A stretch of DNA of 64,000 nt from Streptomyces ureilyticus (lineage in GTDB: Bacteria > Actinomycetota > Actinomycetes > Streptomycetales > Streptomycetaceae): positions 17,618-81,617 of the forward strand of contig NZ_JAAKZX010000019.1 of assembly GCF_011045025.1 (NCBI RefSeq), in the 5' to 3' direction. Below, in pieces: positions 36,127 to 45,800 of the stretch. The notes beneath the pieces were generated by a model. That model had not been told where the DNA came from and searched no databases. It saw only the letters and a program-made list of their open reading frames with translations. Both the position numbers and the translations under genes were made by a program. Position 1 is the first letter of the stretch. Each line of letters begins with the position of its first letter.

Positions 36127-36890
36127 CATCCCGGCTACGGCTTCGCCGCGTCGGGTGTCGGCACAGCCATCGGGAACTACACCGAGGAGACAGCAGACCT
36201 CTCGTTTCCCGACGCGTTGCTCGGTCTGCTGGACTGGCGACGGACGTACAACTCGCTCAATTCGGAGGCCGGTTCGCTGGGACGCGGCTGGACCACCGCC
36301 TTCAGCTCGCGTCTGACGGACCCGTCCGGAGAGCGCCGTGGCCTTCCGCGACGAGGACGGCCGGGTGCTGGTCTTCACCCGCGACGAACGCGGCCGGTTC
36401 GTCCGCCCGCAGGATCTGGCCGCCGATCTGACGGAGGCGGAGGACGGCAGCCGCACTCTGCGATTCAACTCCGGTGAGCGGTGGCACTACACCGCGTCGG
36501 GCCGGCTGACGCGGATCATCCGCGAGAGCCGCCGTGTCGTCCTCACCTACGGCGAAGGAGACCGACTGCTGCGGGTCTCGCACTCGCTGGGCCGACACTT
36601 CACCCTCGCCTACGACGACGAGGGACGCCTCGCCTCCGTCACCGCCGACGACGGCCGCTCGGTCACGTACACGCACGGCGAGGGCGGCGTCCTGACGTCC
36701 GTGACCGCTCCGGGCGGGGGCGTGACCCGCTTGGCGAGCACCCCGGAGGGACTGCTCGCCCCGCCCCCGAGCTGCCGCGCTTCGGCTACCGCGGCGAGCT
36801 CGCGACCGGTTCGGAGATCTACCTCCGAGCCCGCTGGTACGACACCCGCCTGGGCCGCTACAGCACCCGGGACCTGATCACGGTTCAGGA
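36127..36890 (+). pseudogene. Rhs/YD-repeat protein remnant with two frame breaks
   Basis: Three in-order pieces of an Rhs-type protein are spread over two frames. The first (36127 to about 36330) has no start codon and follows a stop; it contains IGNYTEETADLSFPDALLG and LDWRRTYNSL, the entry domain of YD-repeat proteins. The second (about 36335-36765) has YD-like units such as FRDEDGRVLVFTRDERGRF, LTYGEGDRLLRV and FTLAYDDEGRLASV. The third, back in the first frame, has GYRGELATGSEIYLRARWYD and LGRYSTRDLI, the conserved core end before the toxin tip. Most repeats, the start and any toxin are gone. Its end meets the stop of the SpoIIE-type gene on the other strand. Confidence 0.75.
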
Positions 36891-38222
36891 CGTGGGCCCG
36901 GGCGGGATGCGTACGGCGAGAAGGGCGAGGTCGTCGTGGCCGTCGCCGGGGCTGTGGTCGGCCAGGGTGCGGCAGAGCTCGTCGAGGGGCAGCCCGGCGT
37001 GGGCGGCGGTGGCGGCAAGCGTGTCCAGTCCGGCGTCCAGCGCGTGCTCGGGGTGTTCGACCAGGCCGTCGGTGAACAGCAGCACCGTGTCTCCGGGGCC
37101 CAGCGGATGAGTGTGGTCGGGGCGTGGCAGCCGGGTGTCGACGCCCAGCGGCACGCCGGGTTCGGCCAGCAGGTAGCGGGTGCGGCCGCCGGGGGTGACG
37201 ATCAGGGGCGGCAGGTGGCCGGCCGTCGACCAGTGCAGGCGCCAGCCTTCGCCGTCGGGTTCGATGCGGGCCAGGCAGGCGGTGGTGACGGGGGCCTCGG
37301 TGATGGAATGCAGGGTGTCGTCGAGCCGGTCCAGGACCAGGCTCGGCGGGGAGAGCCGGTCGTACAGCAGGGCGCGGAGCATGTTGCGGGTCTGCGCCAT
37401 GGCGGCCGCCGCCGTCAGGTCGTGGCCCAGCACGTCGCCGATGATCGCGGCGCACGCACCGTCCGGGAGCAGCAGGGCGTCGTACCAGTCGCCGCCCAGG
37501 TGGCGGTCGGGGGCGGTCGCCGGCCGGTACACCGCTGACGCGGTGAACGGGGTCAGGTCGGGCAGGGTGGGCAGGAGAAGGCGCTGGAACTGCTCGGTGG
37601 AGGAACGCAGCTGCTGATACAGCCGGGCGTTCTCGATGGCGATGCCGGCGGCCCCTGCCAGCGCGAGGACAACGGCCGCGTCCTGGTCGTCGAACGGTTC
37701 GCCGTCGCGCCGGTCGGACAGGTAGAGGTTGCCGTAGATGCGCCCGTGCACGCCGATCGCTACCCCGAGCAGGGTCCGCATCGGCGGATGCCCCGCGGGG
37801 AAGCCGACCGCGTCCGGATGGTGCGGTACGTCGTTCACGCGCAGCGGTTCGTGCTGCTCGATCAGGTGGGCGAGCAGTCCGTGGCCGTGCGGAGGGTGGA
37901 CTCCTGCCAGGTCGTGGCGCTCGGTATCGCTCAGACCGAGCGGGATGAAGTCCTGAAGGCCCACCCGGTCCTCGTTGAACACGCCGAGGGCGCCGTAGCG
38001 GGCGTTCACCAGCTGCATCGCGGCACTCACGATCTGCCGCAGCACCGCCGGCAGCTCCAGCTCCCGGCTGACCGCGAGCACTGCGTCCAGCAGCGCCTGC
38101 ATGCGTCCCTGAGCTCGGGTGAGTCGTTCGACCTGCTCCGCGATGCGATTCAGGTCCGCATCCCGGGCCGGGCCGAATCCCGTCGGCGGAGGCAGGCGCT
38201 GAAGGCTCTCGTCGCCGCTCAT
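36885..38222 (-). CDS. GAF-domain PP2C (SpoIIE-type) serine phosphatase
   Basis: A 445-residue regulator with an N-terminal coiled stretch (about residues 20-55), a GAF sensor domain (about 50-205, VNARYGALGVFNEDRV to GAAGIAIENARL) and a C-terminal PP2C phosphatase of the SpoIIE/RsbU type. The metal-binding blocks are GGDWYDALLLPDG, GDVLGHDLTAAAAMAQ and DTVLLFTDGLVEHP, and the end reads DDLALLAVRI. Such proteins dephosphorylate anti-sigma antagonists in response to a signal sensed by GAF. The start is ATG 38222 with GAGGTGAGG upstream; the frame is open further but that part is low-complexity. The partner antagonist is not obvious; the STAS-like gene at the left edge is far away. Confidence 0.9.
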   Translation of the reverse strand: MSGDESLQRLPPPTGFGPARDADLNRIAEQVERLTRAQGRMQALLDAVLAVSRELELPAVLRQIVSAAMQLVNARYGALGVFNEDRVGLQDFIPLGLSDTERHDLAGVHPPHGHGLLAHLIEQHEPLRVNDVPHHPDAVGFPAGHPPMRTLLGVAIGVHGRIYGNLYLSDRRDGEPFDDQDAAVVLALAGAAGIAIENARLYQQLRSSTEQFQRLLLPTLPDLTPFTASAVYRPATAPDRHLGGDWYDALLLPDGACAAIIGDVLGHDLTAAAAMAQTRNMLRALLYDRLSPPSLVLDRLDDTLHSITEAPVTTACLARIEPDGEGWRLHWSTAGHLPPLIVTPGGRTRYLLAEPGVPLGVDTRLPRPDHTHPLGPGDTVLLFTDGLVEHPEHALDAGLDTLAATAAHAGLPLDELCRTLADHSPGDGHDDLALLAVRIPPGPTS

Positions 38223-38508
38223 CGGCGCCTCACCTCTTCCCGGCCACCCCCGGGGTCCTGCGACCGGATACGGCCACATCGCACACCTTAGAACACCGGC
38301 AACCTTCCTGCCCCGCCGCGAGCGCCGGCGGCAAGGAGTGGGCCCGGCCTCGCGGGTGATCACCGGCCTGGTGCACGAAGAAAACATGCGCCAGGTTGTG
38401 CAACCGATGTGCGCTGTCTTTCGCCGGACGAGCTTGCCTCGCAGGTCAGAGTGGGTACGGGTACGCACGAAAGTGTCCTGGCGGGACAGTTCTGAAGCGG
38501 TTGACGGC

Positions 38509-40317
38509 TCATCTGCGCGCTGCGATGTCCCGTGCCGCGATGTATCCGAACGTCATCGCGGGTCCGATGGTCGAGCCCGCGCCCGCGTAGCTGCGGCCCA
38601 TGACGGCGGCGCTGGCGTTGCCCGCCGCGTACAGCCCGGGGATCACCGAGCCGTCCGGGCTGAGCACCCGCGCCCGGGCGTCGGTGAGCAGGCCACCCTT
38701 GGTGCCGAGGTCGCCCGGAACGATCCGGAAGGCGTAGTAGGGGGCCAGCCACAGGGGTGCCAGGCCGGAGTTGGGGCGGACGGAGGGGTCCGTGTAGTAG
38801 TGGTCGTACGCGCTGTCGCCGCGCCCGAAGTCGGTGTCGTCGCCGCTCCTGGCAAGGGAGTTGAAGCGGTTGACGGTGGCGCGCAGAGCGGCCGCGGGTA
38901 TGCCGATCGAGGCGGCCAGCGCGTCCAGTGTCCACGCTTTGTGGACGGCGCCCGACTCGTACCAGGCGTCGGGGAACACGAAGGTCGGCACTACGTCCTT
39001 GAAGAGGTAGCGGTTGCGGTAGTTCTGGTCGACGATCAGCCAGGCGGGGATGTGCGGGGCGTTCTGGGTGTCGCGGTCGTACATGGTGTGGACGACATCG
39101 CTGTACGGCGCGGCCTCGTTGACGAAGCGTGCTCCGGCCGCGTTGACGAGGAGCCCGCCGGGCAGGGTGCGTTCGGCGAGGCAGAAGTACGGCTGGTCGG
39201 GGAGCGGGATCGCCGGACCCCACCACGCGTCGTCCATCAACTCCAGCGCCGCGCCCGCCCGTTCACCGGCCCGGATACCGTCGCCGGTGTTCTCCTTGGC
39301 GCCGACCGTCCACTGGGTGCCGATCGGCTGCTCCTGGTACCGCTCGCGCATGGCCGCGTTGTGCTCGAAGCCGCCCGAGCCGACGATGACGCCCCGGCGG
39401 GCGCGCACCAGTCCGGGTGCGCCGTTCCTGGTGACGACCGCGCCGGTGACGGCGCCGTTCTCCTGGTGCAGATCGGTCAGCGGCGTGTTCAGCCACACGG
39501 GCACGTTCGCCCTGAGCAGCCCGGCACGCAGGCCCGCCGCCAGCGACTGCCCCATGGTGAGCGGCTTCTGGCCCAGCAGCGCCGCCTTCGTCCCCCGGGC
39601 CAGGCACTCGGTGGCCACGGCGAGCCCCTTCGCGCTGACCGCGGAGAGGACGAGCCACTTGTAGTCGGCGCTGAAGACGACCATGCCGGCCGGGACCGTC
39701 ATGTACGCCGGGTTCAGCCGGGCCAGCTCCGCACCCAGGATGTTGCCGTCCAGCTGGTCGGGCTCGATGGAACGGCCCTGCGCCAGCCCGCCGGGCAACT
39801 CCGGGTAGTAGTCGCTGTAGCCCTCCATCCACCGGAAGCGCAGCGGACTGTTGGCCATGACGAAGGAGAGCATGGCGGGCCCCTGGTCGAGGAAGGCCTT
39901 CTGCCGGTCGACCGGGACGTCGTCACCGACCACGGCCGCGAGGTACGTGGCCGCCTTCGCCGGGGTGTCGGGCACCCCGGCGCCCAGGATGACGGAGTTG
40001 TTCGGGATCCAGATACCCGCGCCGGAACGGGCTGCCGAGCCTCCGAAGGTGCCCGCCTTCTCCACGACGACGCACGTCAGGCCCTGCTTGGCGGCGGTGA
40101 GCGCGGCCGTCATACCGGCGGCTCCGGAGCCAATGACCACGACGTCGTACGTGCCGAGGAGGGGCAGGTCGGCGGCGTCGGCGGCGTACGCGTAGGGGCC
40201 GCCGGGATACGGCAGCCCGCCGGTGAGGGCGAGCCCGGCGCCGGCGGCACCGATCACCCGGCGGCGCGAGGGAGCGGAGAGCGACGTACGTCTGACGGGA
40301 TCAGCGTGAGTGGACAT
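38509..40317 (-). CDS. Tat-exported FAD-dependent oxidoreductase, 3-ketosteroid dehydrogenase-like
   Basis: A 602-residue flavoprotein of the fumarate reductase/KstD superfamily. A twin-arginine signal starts the protein (SRRRVIGAAGAGLAL near residue 18), so the folded enzyme should leave the cell. The FAD-binding loop is VVIGSGAAGMTAALTAA, followed by FGGSAARSGAGIWIPNN, and the C-terminal FAD block is SYAGAGSTIGPAMTFGYIAA, much as in 3-ketosteroid-delta-1-dehydrogenases. The start is ATG 40317 with GGAG nine bases upstream; the open frame extends further without support. No other steroid genes are nearby, so steroid as substrate is only a family-level guess; secreted family members may act on other 4-ene-3-keto or quinone-like compounds. 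Confidence 0.85.
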   Translation of the reverse strand: MSTHADPVRRTSLSAPSRRRVIGAAGAGLALTGGLPYPGGPYAYAADAADLPLLGTYDVVVIGSGAAGMTAALTAAKQGLTCVVVEKAGTFGGSAARSGAGIWIPNNSVILGAGVPDTPAKAATYLAAVVGDDVPVDRQKAFLDQGPAMLSFVMANSPLRFRWMEGYSDYYPELPGGLAQGRSIEPDQLDGNILGAELARLNPAYMTVPAGMVVFSADYKWLVLSAVSAKGLAVATECLARGTKAALLGQKPLTMGQSLAAGLRAGLLRANVPVWLNTPLTDLHQENGAVTGAVVTRNGAPGLVRARRGVIVGSGGFEHNAAMRERYQEQPIGTQWTVGAKENTGDGIRAGERAGAALELMDDAWWGPAIPLPDQPYFCLAERTLPGGLLVNAAGARFVNEAAPYSDVVHTMYDRDTQNAPHIPAWLIVDQNYRNRYLFKDVVPTFVFPDAWYESGAVHKAWTLDALAASIGIPAAALRATVNRFNSLARSGDDTDFGRGDSAYDHYYTDPSVRPNSGLAPLWLAPYYAFRIVPGDLGTKGGLLTDARARVLSPDGSVIPGLYAAGNASAAVMGRSYAGAGSTIGPAMTFGYIAARDIAARR

Positions 40318-40543
40318 GGCAGGTCTCTCCAGTCTGGTCAGGGAAAGGGAGGCCGTGCTGCGCTGCCCGGGACACGAGGGTTCCAGGCGCCCCGTTTCTG
40401 ATGCAGAGTCAGGAATGTGACGCGGGAACCGGGGTGAAGTCAAGGGGTACGCCACCTCGATGTCAGGCACCGACCACGCAGGGTGAGGCCCATGAGAAAA
40501 ATTGTGTCGAGGAGTCCGGCTGGGCCGATCTAGGGTCGGCGCC

Positions 40544-41278
40544 ATGGTCTCCATGAAGCTCTTCGACTCCGAGCGCCGCGTCATCGAGGCTGCGGAACGG
40601 CTCGCCACTGTCCTCGGGAGCGACCCGAACCACACCGTGGCCGCGGCGGCGATGGACACGGCCGGCAGGATCCATGAGGCGGTCAACGTCTACCACTTCA
40701 CCGGCGGACCGTGCGCCGAGCTCGTCGTACTCGGTGCCGCCGCAGCGGCGGGAGCCGGCCCGCTCGTCACCATCGCCGCCGCGGGAGACCAGGGTCGCGG
40801 CCTCATCCCGCCGTGCGGCCGCTGCCGCCAAGCGCTTCTCGACCTCCATCCCGACGTCTTCGTCGCCGTACCGACCGACGACGGGCCGACACTGCGCCCG
40901 ATTCGAAAGCTTCTGCCGGACACCTACTTCTTCCCCGATGCGGATGCGCGTCGAATTGTTCGGTTCAACAAGCGCTACTACGACGACATCGCCGCCGCGC
41001 GGAAGACCTCCACCGTCCGCTATGACGATCCGATACCGCCTGGTCCCGCAATCTTCTTCTTCGAGGACGACGAAGCCCACCGCACGTTGAAAGGCACCGT
41101 CACCGGCGTCGAACGCCACCGGCTCGATCGCCTCACCGCCGAACAAGCTCGGTTCGATGGATTCACGAGCATCGACGAGCTCAAGAAGGGCCTCCAGGGC
41201 CACTATCCCGGCCTGCCCTCCGATGCCGAAGTCGACGTTGCGACGTTCACCGTCGAAGCGCCTGACGCCGCGCAGTGA
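40544..41278 (+). CDS. Cytidine deaminase-like domain fused to an ASCH domain
   Basis: A 244-residue two-domain protein. Residues about 5-130 are a cytidine/blasticidin deaminase fold: the first zinc ligand and proton shuttle are in GGPCAELVVLG (CAE), and the other zinc ligands in PPCGRCRQAL (PCxxC). Residues about 140-240 match an ASCH domain, with the motif RKTSTVRY and the later GLQGHYPGL; ASCH domains resemble PUA and bind RNA or nucleosides. The joint product may act on a free or polymer-bound modified nucleoside, but the substrate is not known. Codons such as ATT, CTT, GTT and CGA are frequent around 40900-41000, unlike the neighbours, which suggests acquisition. ATG 40553 is an alternative start. 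No strong ribosome site is seen. Confidence 0.8.
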   Translation: MVSMKLFDSERRVIEAAERLATVLGSDPNHTVAAAAMDTAGRIHEAVNVYHFTGGPCAELVVLGAAAAAGAGPLVTIAAAGDQGRGLIPPCGRCRQALLDLHPDVFVAVPTDDGPTLRPIRKLLPDTYFFPDADARRIVRFNKRYYDDIAAARKTSTVRYDDPIPPGPAIFFFEDDEAHRTLKGTVTGVERHRLDRLTAEQARFDGFTSIDELKKGLQGHYPGLPSDAEVDVATFTVEAPDAAQ

Positions 41279-41308
41279 TGCAGCCTGGAGCTGGCGGAAC
41301 GAAACCGC

Positions 41309-42214
41309 TCACCCTACGGTGAGGATGCGGTGTTGGCCGTGCGCGGACAGGGGGCGGGCGTCGTGGACGCTGGTGACTGCCGCGTACCGGCCGGGGGCGA
41401 GCGGCGGCGTGAGGGTGATGGCCCGCCCGGAGGACAGAGGTGGCGTGCCGAGCTGGCGGGAGACGTCGAACGGCGGCGCAGGCGCGGTGTTGTCGAAGAA
41501 CGCCTGGATGTCCTTCTCGGTGACCGCGTCGTCGGTGATGGGGTAGAGGGCGAGTTCGTTGACCTGATCGGGCATGCGGTTGACGTAGCGCAGGGGTCGG
41601 CCGGGGTGGACGCGGCCACGCAGGGCGAAGCGTGGTCCGCGTCCGGGGACGTCCACGGCGATGACTGTGGCGCAGGGTGGTGCGGGCGAGGCGTCCGTAC
41701 GCGTTTCACGGACCGTCAGGCGGCGCACGTACTCCTGGCCTGGTGCCGGGTCGCGGCCCCGCTCGCCTTCGAAGTCCAGGAACTCCAGCAGCAGATACGC
41801 CCCGGCATCCAGCTCCACGGTGTAGCCGGTGTCCGTGCCGACGTGGGTGAAACCGCCGCCGTACAGCTCGGCGGCGGCCATCAGGGCCTTGGCCGCCTCG
41901 ATGCTCTCCTGGCCATCCGTTGCGAAGACGCGCCGCAGCCGGTTGCGGAACTCCGCCTCACTCACGCCGCGCCGCAGCCGGGCGATGCCGACGGCGCCGG
42001 TCGAGGTACTGGTGGTGCGCAACCGGACGGCCACCGCCCCCGCGGCGGCCGTACTGGGAGCGGAGAAGCCGTCCTCTCCGGTGACCACGTGCAGGGTCGT
42101 CCGCGGGGCACCGGTGCCTCGCGGAGCCCGCGCGTGCGCGGCGCCGCCCGCGGTCACCGCCACGCCCAGTGCCGCCAGGCCCACGAGGGCACTGCGTCTG
42201 CTCGGCTGAACCAT
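41309..42214 (-). CDS. Tat-exported protein of unknown function
   Basis: A 301-residue protein. It begins with a twin-arginine signal (SRRSALVGLAALGVAVTAGG) and an Ala-x-Ala cleavage region (AAHARA), so it should be secreted. The body is rich in beta-forming residues and contains YTVELDAGAYLLLEF and a C-terminal block ending PLAPGRYAAVTSVHDARP, which resembles an immunoglobulin-like or plastocyanin-like export domain seen in Streptomyces secreted proteins. No catalytic motif is seen. ATG 42214 has AAGGA-like bases upstream. It lies downstream of, and in the same direction as, the small repeat protein, separated by a hairpin. Confidence 0.72.
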   Translation of the reverse strand: MVQPSRRSALVGLAALGVAVTAGGAAHARAPRGTGAPRTTLHVVTGEDGFSAPSTAAAGAVAVRLRTTSTSTGAVGIARLRRGVSEAEFRNRLRRVFATDGQESIEAAKALMAAAELYGGGFTHVGTDTGYTVELDAGAYLLLEFLDFEGERGRDPAPGQEYVRRLTVRETRTDASPAPPCATVIAVDVPGRGPRFALRGRVHPGRPLRYVNRMPDQVNELALYPITDDAVTEKDIQAFFDNTAPAPPFDVSRQLGTPPLSSGRAITLTPPLAPGRYAAVTSVHDARPLSAHGQHRILTVG

Positions 42215-42253
42215 GGGAGAGTCCTTCCCTCACCGGACTGTTGAAGACTTCGG

Positions 42254-42282
42254 GCGTTCCCCGCTGTGCAAGCGGGAAACGC
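42254..42282 (-). terminator. Hairpin terminator after the small repeat-protein gene
   Basis: GCGTTCCCCGCT (42254-42265) pairs with AGCGGGAAACGC (42271-42282) with one mismatch around a 5-nt loop. It lies 50 bp past the stop of the small secreted gene on the minus strand. The left arm plus its loop (15 bp, GCGTTCCCCGCTGTG) is copied directly at 42283-42297. Confidence 0.55.
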
Positions 42283-42331
42283 GCGTTCCCCGCTGTGTCA
42301 GCGGCACTTGCTTTCCGGCGCGATCGTCTGG

Positions 42332-42547
42332 TTACCGAACGGCGGTGCCGTGGTTGTCGTCCGCGGACAGCGGCGCGATCGTCTGGTTCCGGTCCAGCGG
42401 CGCGATCGTGTTGTTCCGGTCCAGCGGCGCGATCGTCTGGTTCCGCTCCATCGGCACGACCGTATGGGCCGACGCGGCGCCGGCCGTGCCCGCGACGATT
42501 CCGGCGGCCATGAGGCCGGCGGCCAACGCCTTTTTCGTACGTGTCAT
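42332..42547 (-). CDS. Small secreted protein with three 9-residue tandem repeats
   Basis: A 71-residue protein. Residues 1-27 form a clear Sec signal (MTRTKKALAAGLMAAGIVAG, then Ala-Ser-Ala before His). The mature part, about 44 residues, is built of three units of the form (E/D)RN(Q/N)TIAPL followed by SADDNHGTAVR. At the DNA level three 27-bp units lie at 42369-42449. ATG 42547 is preceded by GAGGAG and a seven-base gap, so it is a real gene. The mature peptide has no Cys and looks like a short extracellular repeat that could bind a surface or self-assemble, but its job is unknown. It is divergent from the nSTAND-WD40 gene, with about 290 bp between them. Confidence 0.75.
   Translation of the reverse strand: MTRTKKALAAGLMAAGIVAGTAGAASAHTVVPMERNQTIAPLDRNNTIAPLDRNQTIAPLSADDNHGTAVR
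42369..42449. repeat. Three 27-bp in-frame tandem repeats
   Basis: Units start at 42369, 42396 and 42423 and read AGCGGCGCGATCGT on the plus strand, then (C/G)T(G/T)GTTCCG and (G/C)TCC. Only two or three bases differ between units. The 27-bp period keeps the reading frame of the small secreted protein on the minus strand. Confidence 0.85.
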
Positions 42548-42834
42548 TTCAGCTCCTCGGGTGTGGGAACGGGGCCGTCGCCGCCGGGTGCGGTTCGTCG
42601 CGCCCCCACTCGCGCGTCCCGCAGTGCCCCGGCAGCGGCAGCACCGGCCGTGCACTGGTGATTTCAGTGGCTGAACGGTTTTCTCGCACCCCACATCCGT
42701 GCTGTAGACAAAAATGTCGGCGGCCGGCCCGGCGCCCGACGCCGGGGGTTGGCACGGGGGCGGTCTTTTCGTCGTCGCGGGGGCTGTGTTGGGCTGGCCC
42801 GGGCAGATGGAGGTCAACGGGGAGGCTGAGCCGG

Positions 42835-45800
42835 GTGGGGCGTCGTGAGAAGCCGATCGATCCCGGGGCGGGGCCGGTGCAGCGGTTCGCCTTCGAGTTG
42901 CGCGAGCTGCGCCGGGAGGCGGGCAGCCCGACCTACCAGGTGATGGCGAAGGGGGCGGGATATTCGATCGCCGCGCTGGCACGGGCCGCCGCGGGCGAGA
43001 CGCTGCCGTCCCTGCCGCTGACGCTCGCCTATGCGCAGGCGTGCGGCGCGGACGTGCCGACGTGGGAGGAGCGCTGGCACCGAGCCGCCAAGGAGGAGGC
43101 CGCCCTACCGCGGGAGGACGACGGTGAGCCGGCACCGTACCGGGGCCTGGCCCGATACGAACCGGGCGACGAGGCGTACTTCTTCGGTCGCGGTCAACTC
43201 GCCGACGACCTGCTCGCGTTGGCCCGCCACCACCGTGTCACGGCGGTCGTCGGCGCCTCCGGCAGCGGCAAGTCCTCCCTCTTGCGCGCCGGCCTCATCC
43301 CCCGTCTGCGCCACACCGACGACCCCGCCCTCCGGCCGGCTGCCCTGCGCGTCATCACCCCGGGCAGTCACCCGCTACGGACCCACAGTCGGCGCCTGAC
43401 CCCGAAGCCCGCCGCGGAAACGGACGCCGACACCTGGCTGATCGTCGACCAGTTCGAGGAGCTCTACACGCTCTGCCGCGACCCGGCCGAGCGGACCTCC
43501 TTCATCGACCGGCTCCTGTCCGCTGAGGACCCCGGCAATCGCCTGCGTGTGATGGTCGCGATACGCGCGGACTTCTACGGCCACTGCCTGGAGCACCGAG
43601 GACTGACCGCGATCCTGCGGGACGCGAGTCTGCCGGTCGGGGCGATGACCTCCGACGAGCTGAGAGAGGCCGTCGTCAAGCCCGCCGCGGCCCGCGGTCT
43701 GATCGTCGAGCGGGAGCTGACCGCCCGCGTCCTGGACGAGGTCGACGGCGAACCCGGCGGTCTGCCCCTGATGTCCCACGCCCTGCTGGAGACCTGGCGC
43801 CGACGCCGGGGCAAGACGCTGACCCTGGCCGCCTACGACGTCGCCGGCGGCGTACACGGAGCGATCGCCCACACCGCCGAAGCCGCCTACCGCCAACTCG
43901 ACCCAGGCCAGGCCGTACTCGCCCGCCGCATCCTGCTCCGGCTCATCACCCCGGGCGAAGGCGCCCAGGACACCCGCCGCCCCATCGACCGTGCCGAACT
44001 CGACCTGGGCGACCCCGCCGACACCGGCGCCGTACTCGAACGCCTCACCCGCGCCCGCCTGCTCACGCTCGACGGCGACACCCTCGACCTTGCCCACGAG
44101 GCCCTGATCACCGCATGGCCCAGACTCAGGGAGTGGATCGACGAGGACCGCGAACGGCTGCGGGCGCACCGCCGGCTCACCGAAGCCGCCCACGTCTGGA
44201 GCGACCTCGACCACGATCCGGGGGCGCTGTACCGAGGCACCCGGCTGGCCGCCGCGGAGGAAGCCTTCGCCGACGCCGACGGTGAACTCACCGCGCTGGA
44301 ACGGGACTTCCTCACCGCCAGCGCCGCCACCCGTGACCACGAACGGCATGCCGCCGCACGCACCACCCGGCGCCTGCGCCGGCTCACCGCCACGTTGTCC
44401 ATCCTGCTCGTCCTGGCCCTCACCGCGGGCGTGGTCGCCTGGGACCAGTACCGGACCAGCGAGCAGCAGCGGCACAAGGCGGTGACCGCACAGCAGATCG
44501 CGCTGTCCCGGCAGTACGCCGCCCAGGCGGGAGAGGTGCGCGACCAGCAACCCGAGGCCGCGGCGCTGACCGCGCTGAAGGGCTATCAGCTGGCGCCCAC
44601 CGCCGAGGCCAGAGGCAGCCTGCTCAGCGCGCACGCCGCCTACCGGGCCAACCAACTCACGGGCCATACCGGAGAGGTGACCGCGGTGGCGTACTCGCCG
44701 GACGGCCGCATGATCGCCACCGGCGGCGAAGACCGTACGGTGAAGCTGTGGAACGCCGCCACCCACCAGCTGCTCGGCACCCTCATCGGGCACGCCGCCG
44801 AGGTGTACGCGCTCGCCTTCAGCCCTGACGGCAGCACCCTGGCCACCGCCGGCGACGACCGGACCGTACGGCTGTGGGACCTGCGCACCCGCCGCACCAC
44901 CGCCACGTTCAGCGGACTCAAGTCGCGGGTGGTGTCACTGGCGTTCTCTCCGGACGGCCGTACCGTGGCCGGCACCGGAGGCAGCGAGGTCCGGCTGTGG
45001 GACGTACGGTCCCGGCACCCGGCCGCCACCCTCACCGGGCACAGCGCCTTCGTGGTGGCCGTAGCGTTCTCTCCCGACGGCCGTGTCCTGGCCAGTGCCG
45101 GCGGCGACCACACCATCCGGTTGTGGGACGTGACAGAACGGAGGACCATCGCGGTGCTCACCGGCCACACCGAGCTGGTTTCCTCCCTCGCCTTCAGCCC
45201 CGACGGGCGCACACTCGCCAGCGGGGGAGACGACCGTGAAGTGCGGCTGTGGGATGTCGCCGACCGCCGCACCACCGCCACCCTGACCACCGACGCCATA
45301 GCGCTGGCCTTCACGTCCGACGGCCGCACCCTGGCCACGGGGAACGTCGACGGCCACGTGAGGTTGTGGGACACCGACACCCACCGCGGCACCGGCTCCA
45401 TCGGCGCGAGCATCATCGGAGCGAGCTCACTCGCCTTCTCCCCGGACGGCCGGACTCTGGCCGCCCCTGCTGACGGCGACACCGCGACGGTGCGACTGTG
45501 GGACGTGGCCACGCACCGGGCCAAGGCCACACTCGGCGGACGCAGGGCCGCCGTGGGTTCGGTGGCCTTCTCCCCGGACGGCCGCACCGTCGCCACCGCC
45601 GACGAGGCACTGCGACTGTGGTCCGCGACGAGCCCACGGCTACCGCGTACCCTCGCCACCTCGCTCGGCCCCGCCTTCGGCCTGGAGTTCTCCCCCGACG
45701 GACGACTGATCGCCACCGTGAGCCGCAGGGACGGCACACGGCTGTGGGACGCCACGACCGGCCGCACGGTGGCCACGCTCAAGGGCCACACCAATGTCGT

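Noticed and set aside
42254..42297. CRISPR-like repeats (GCGTTCCCCGCTGTG twice, 29 bp apart)
   Set aside because: Only two partial copies, no spacers, and the first forms a terminator-like hairpin with its own downstream arm. Not an array.
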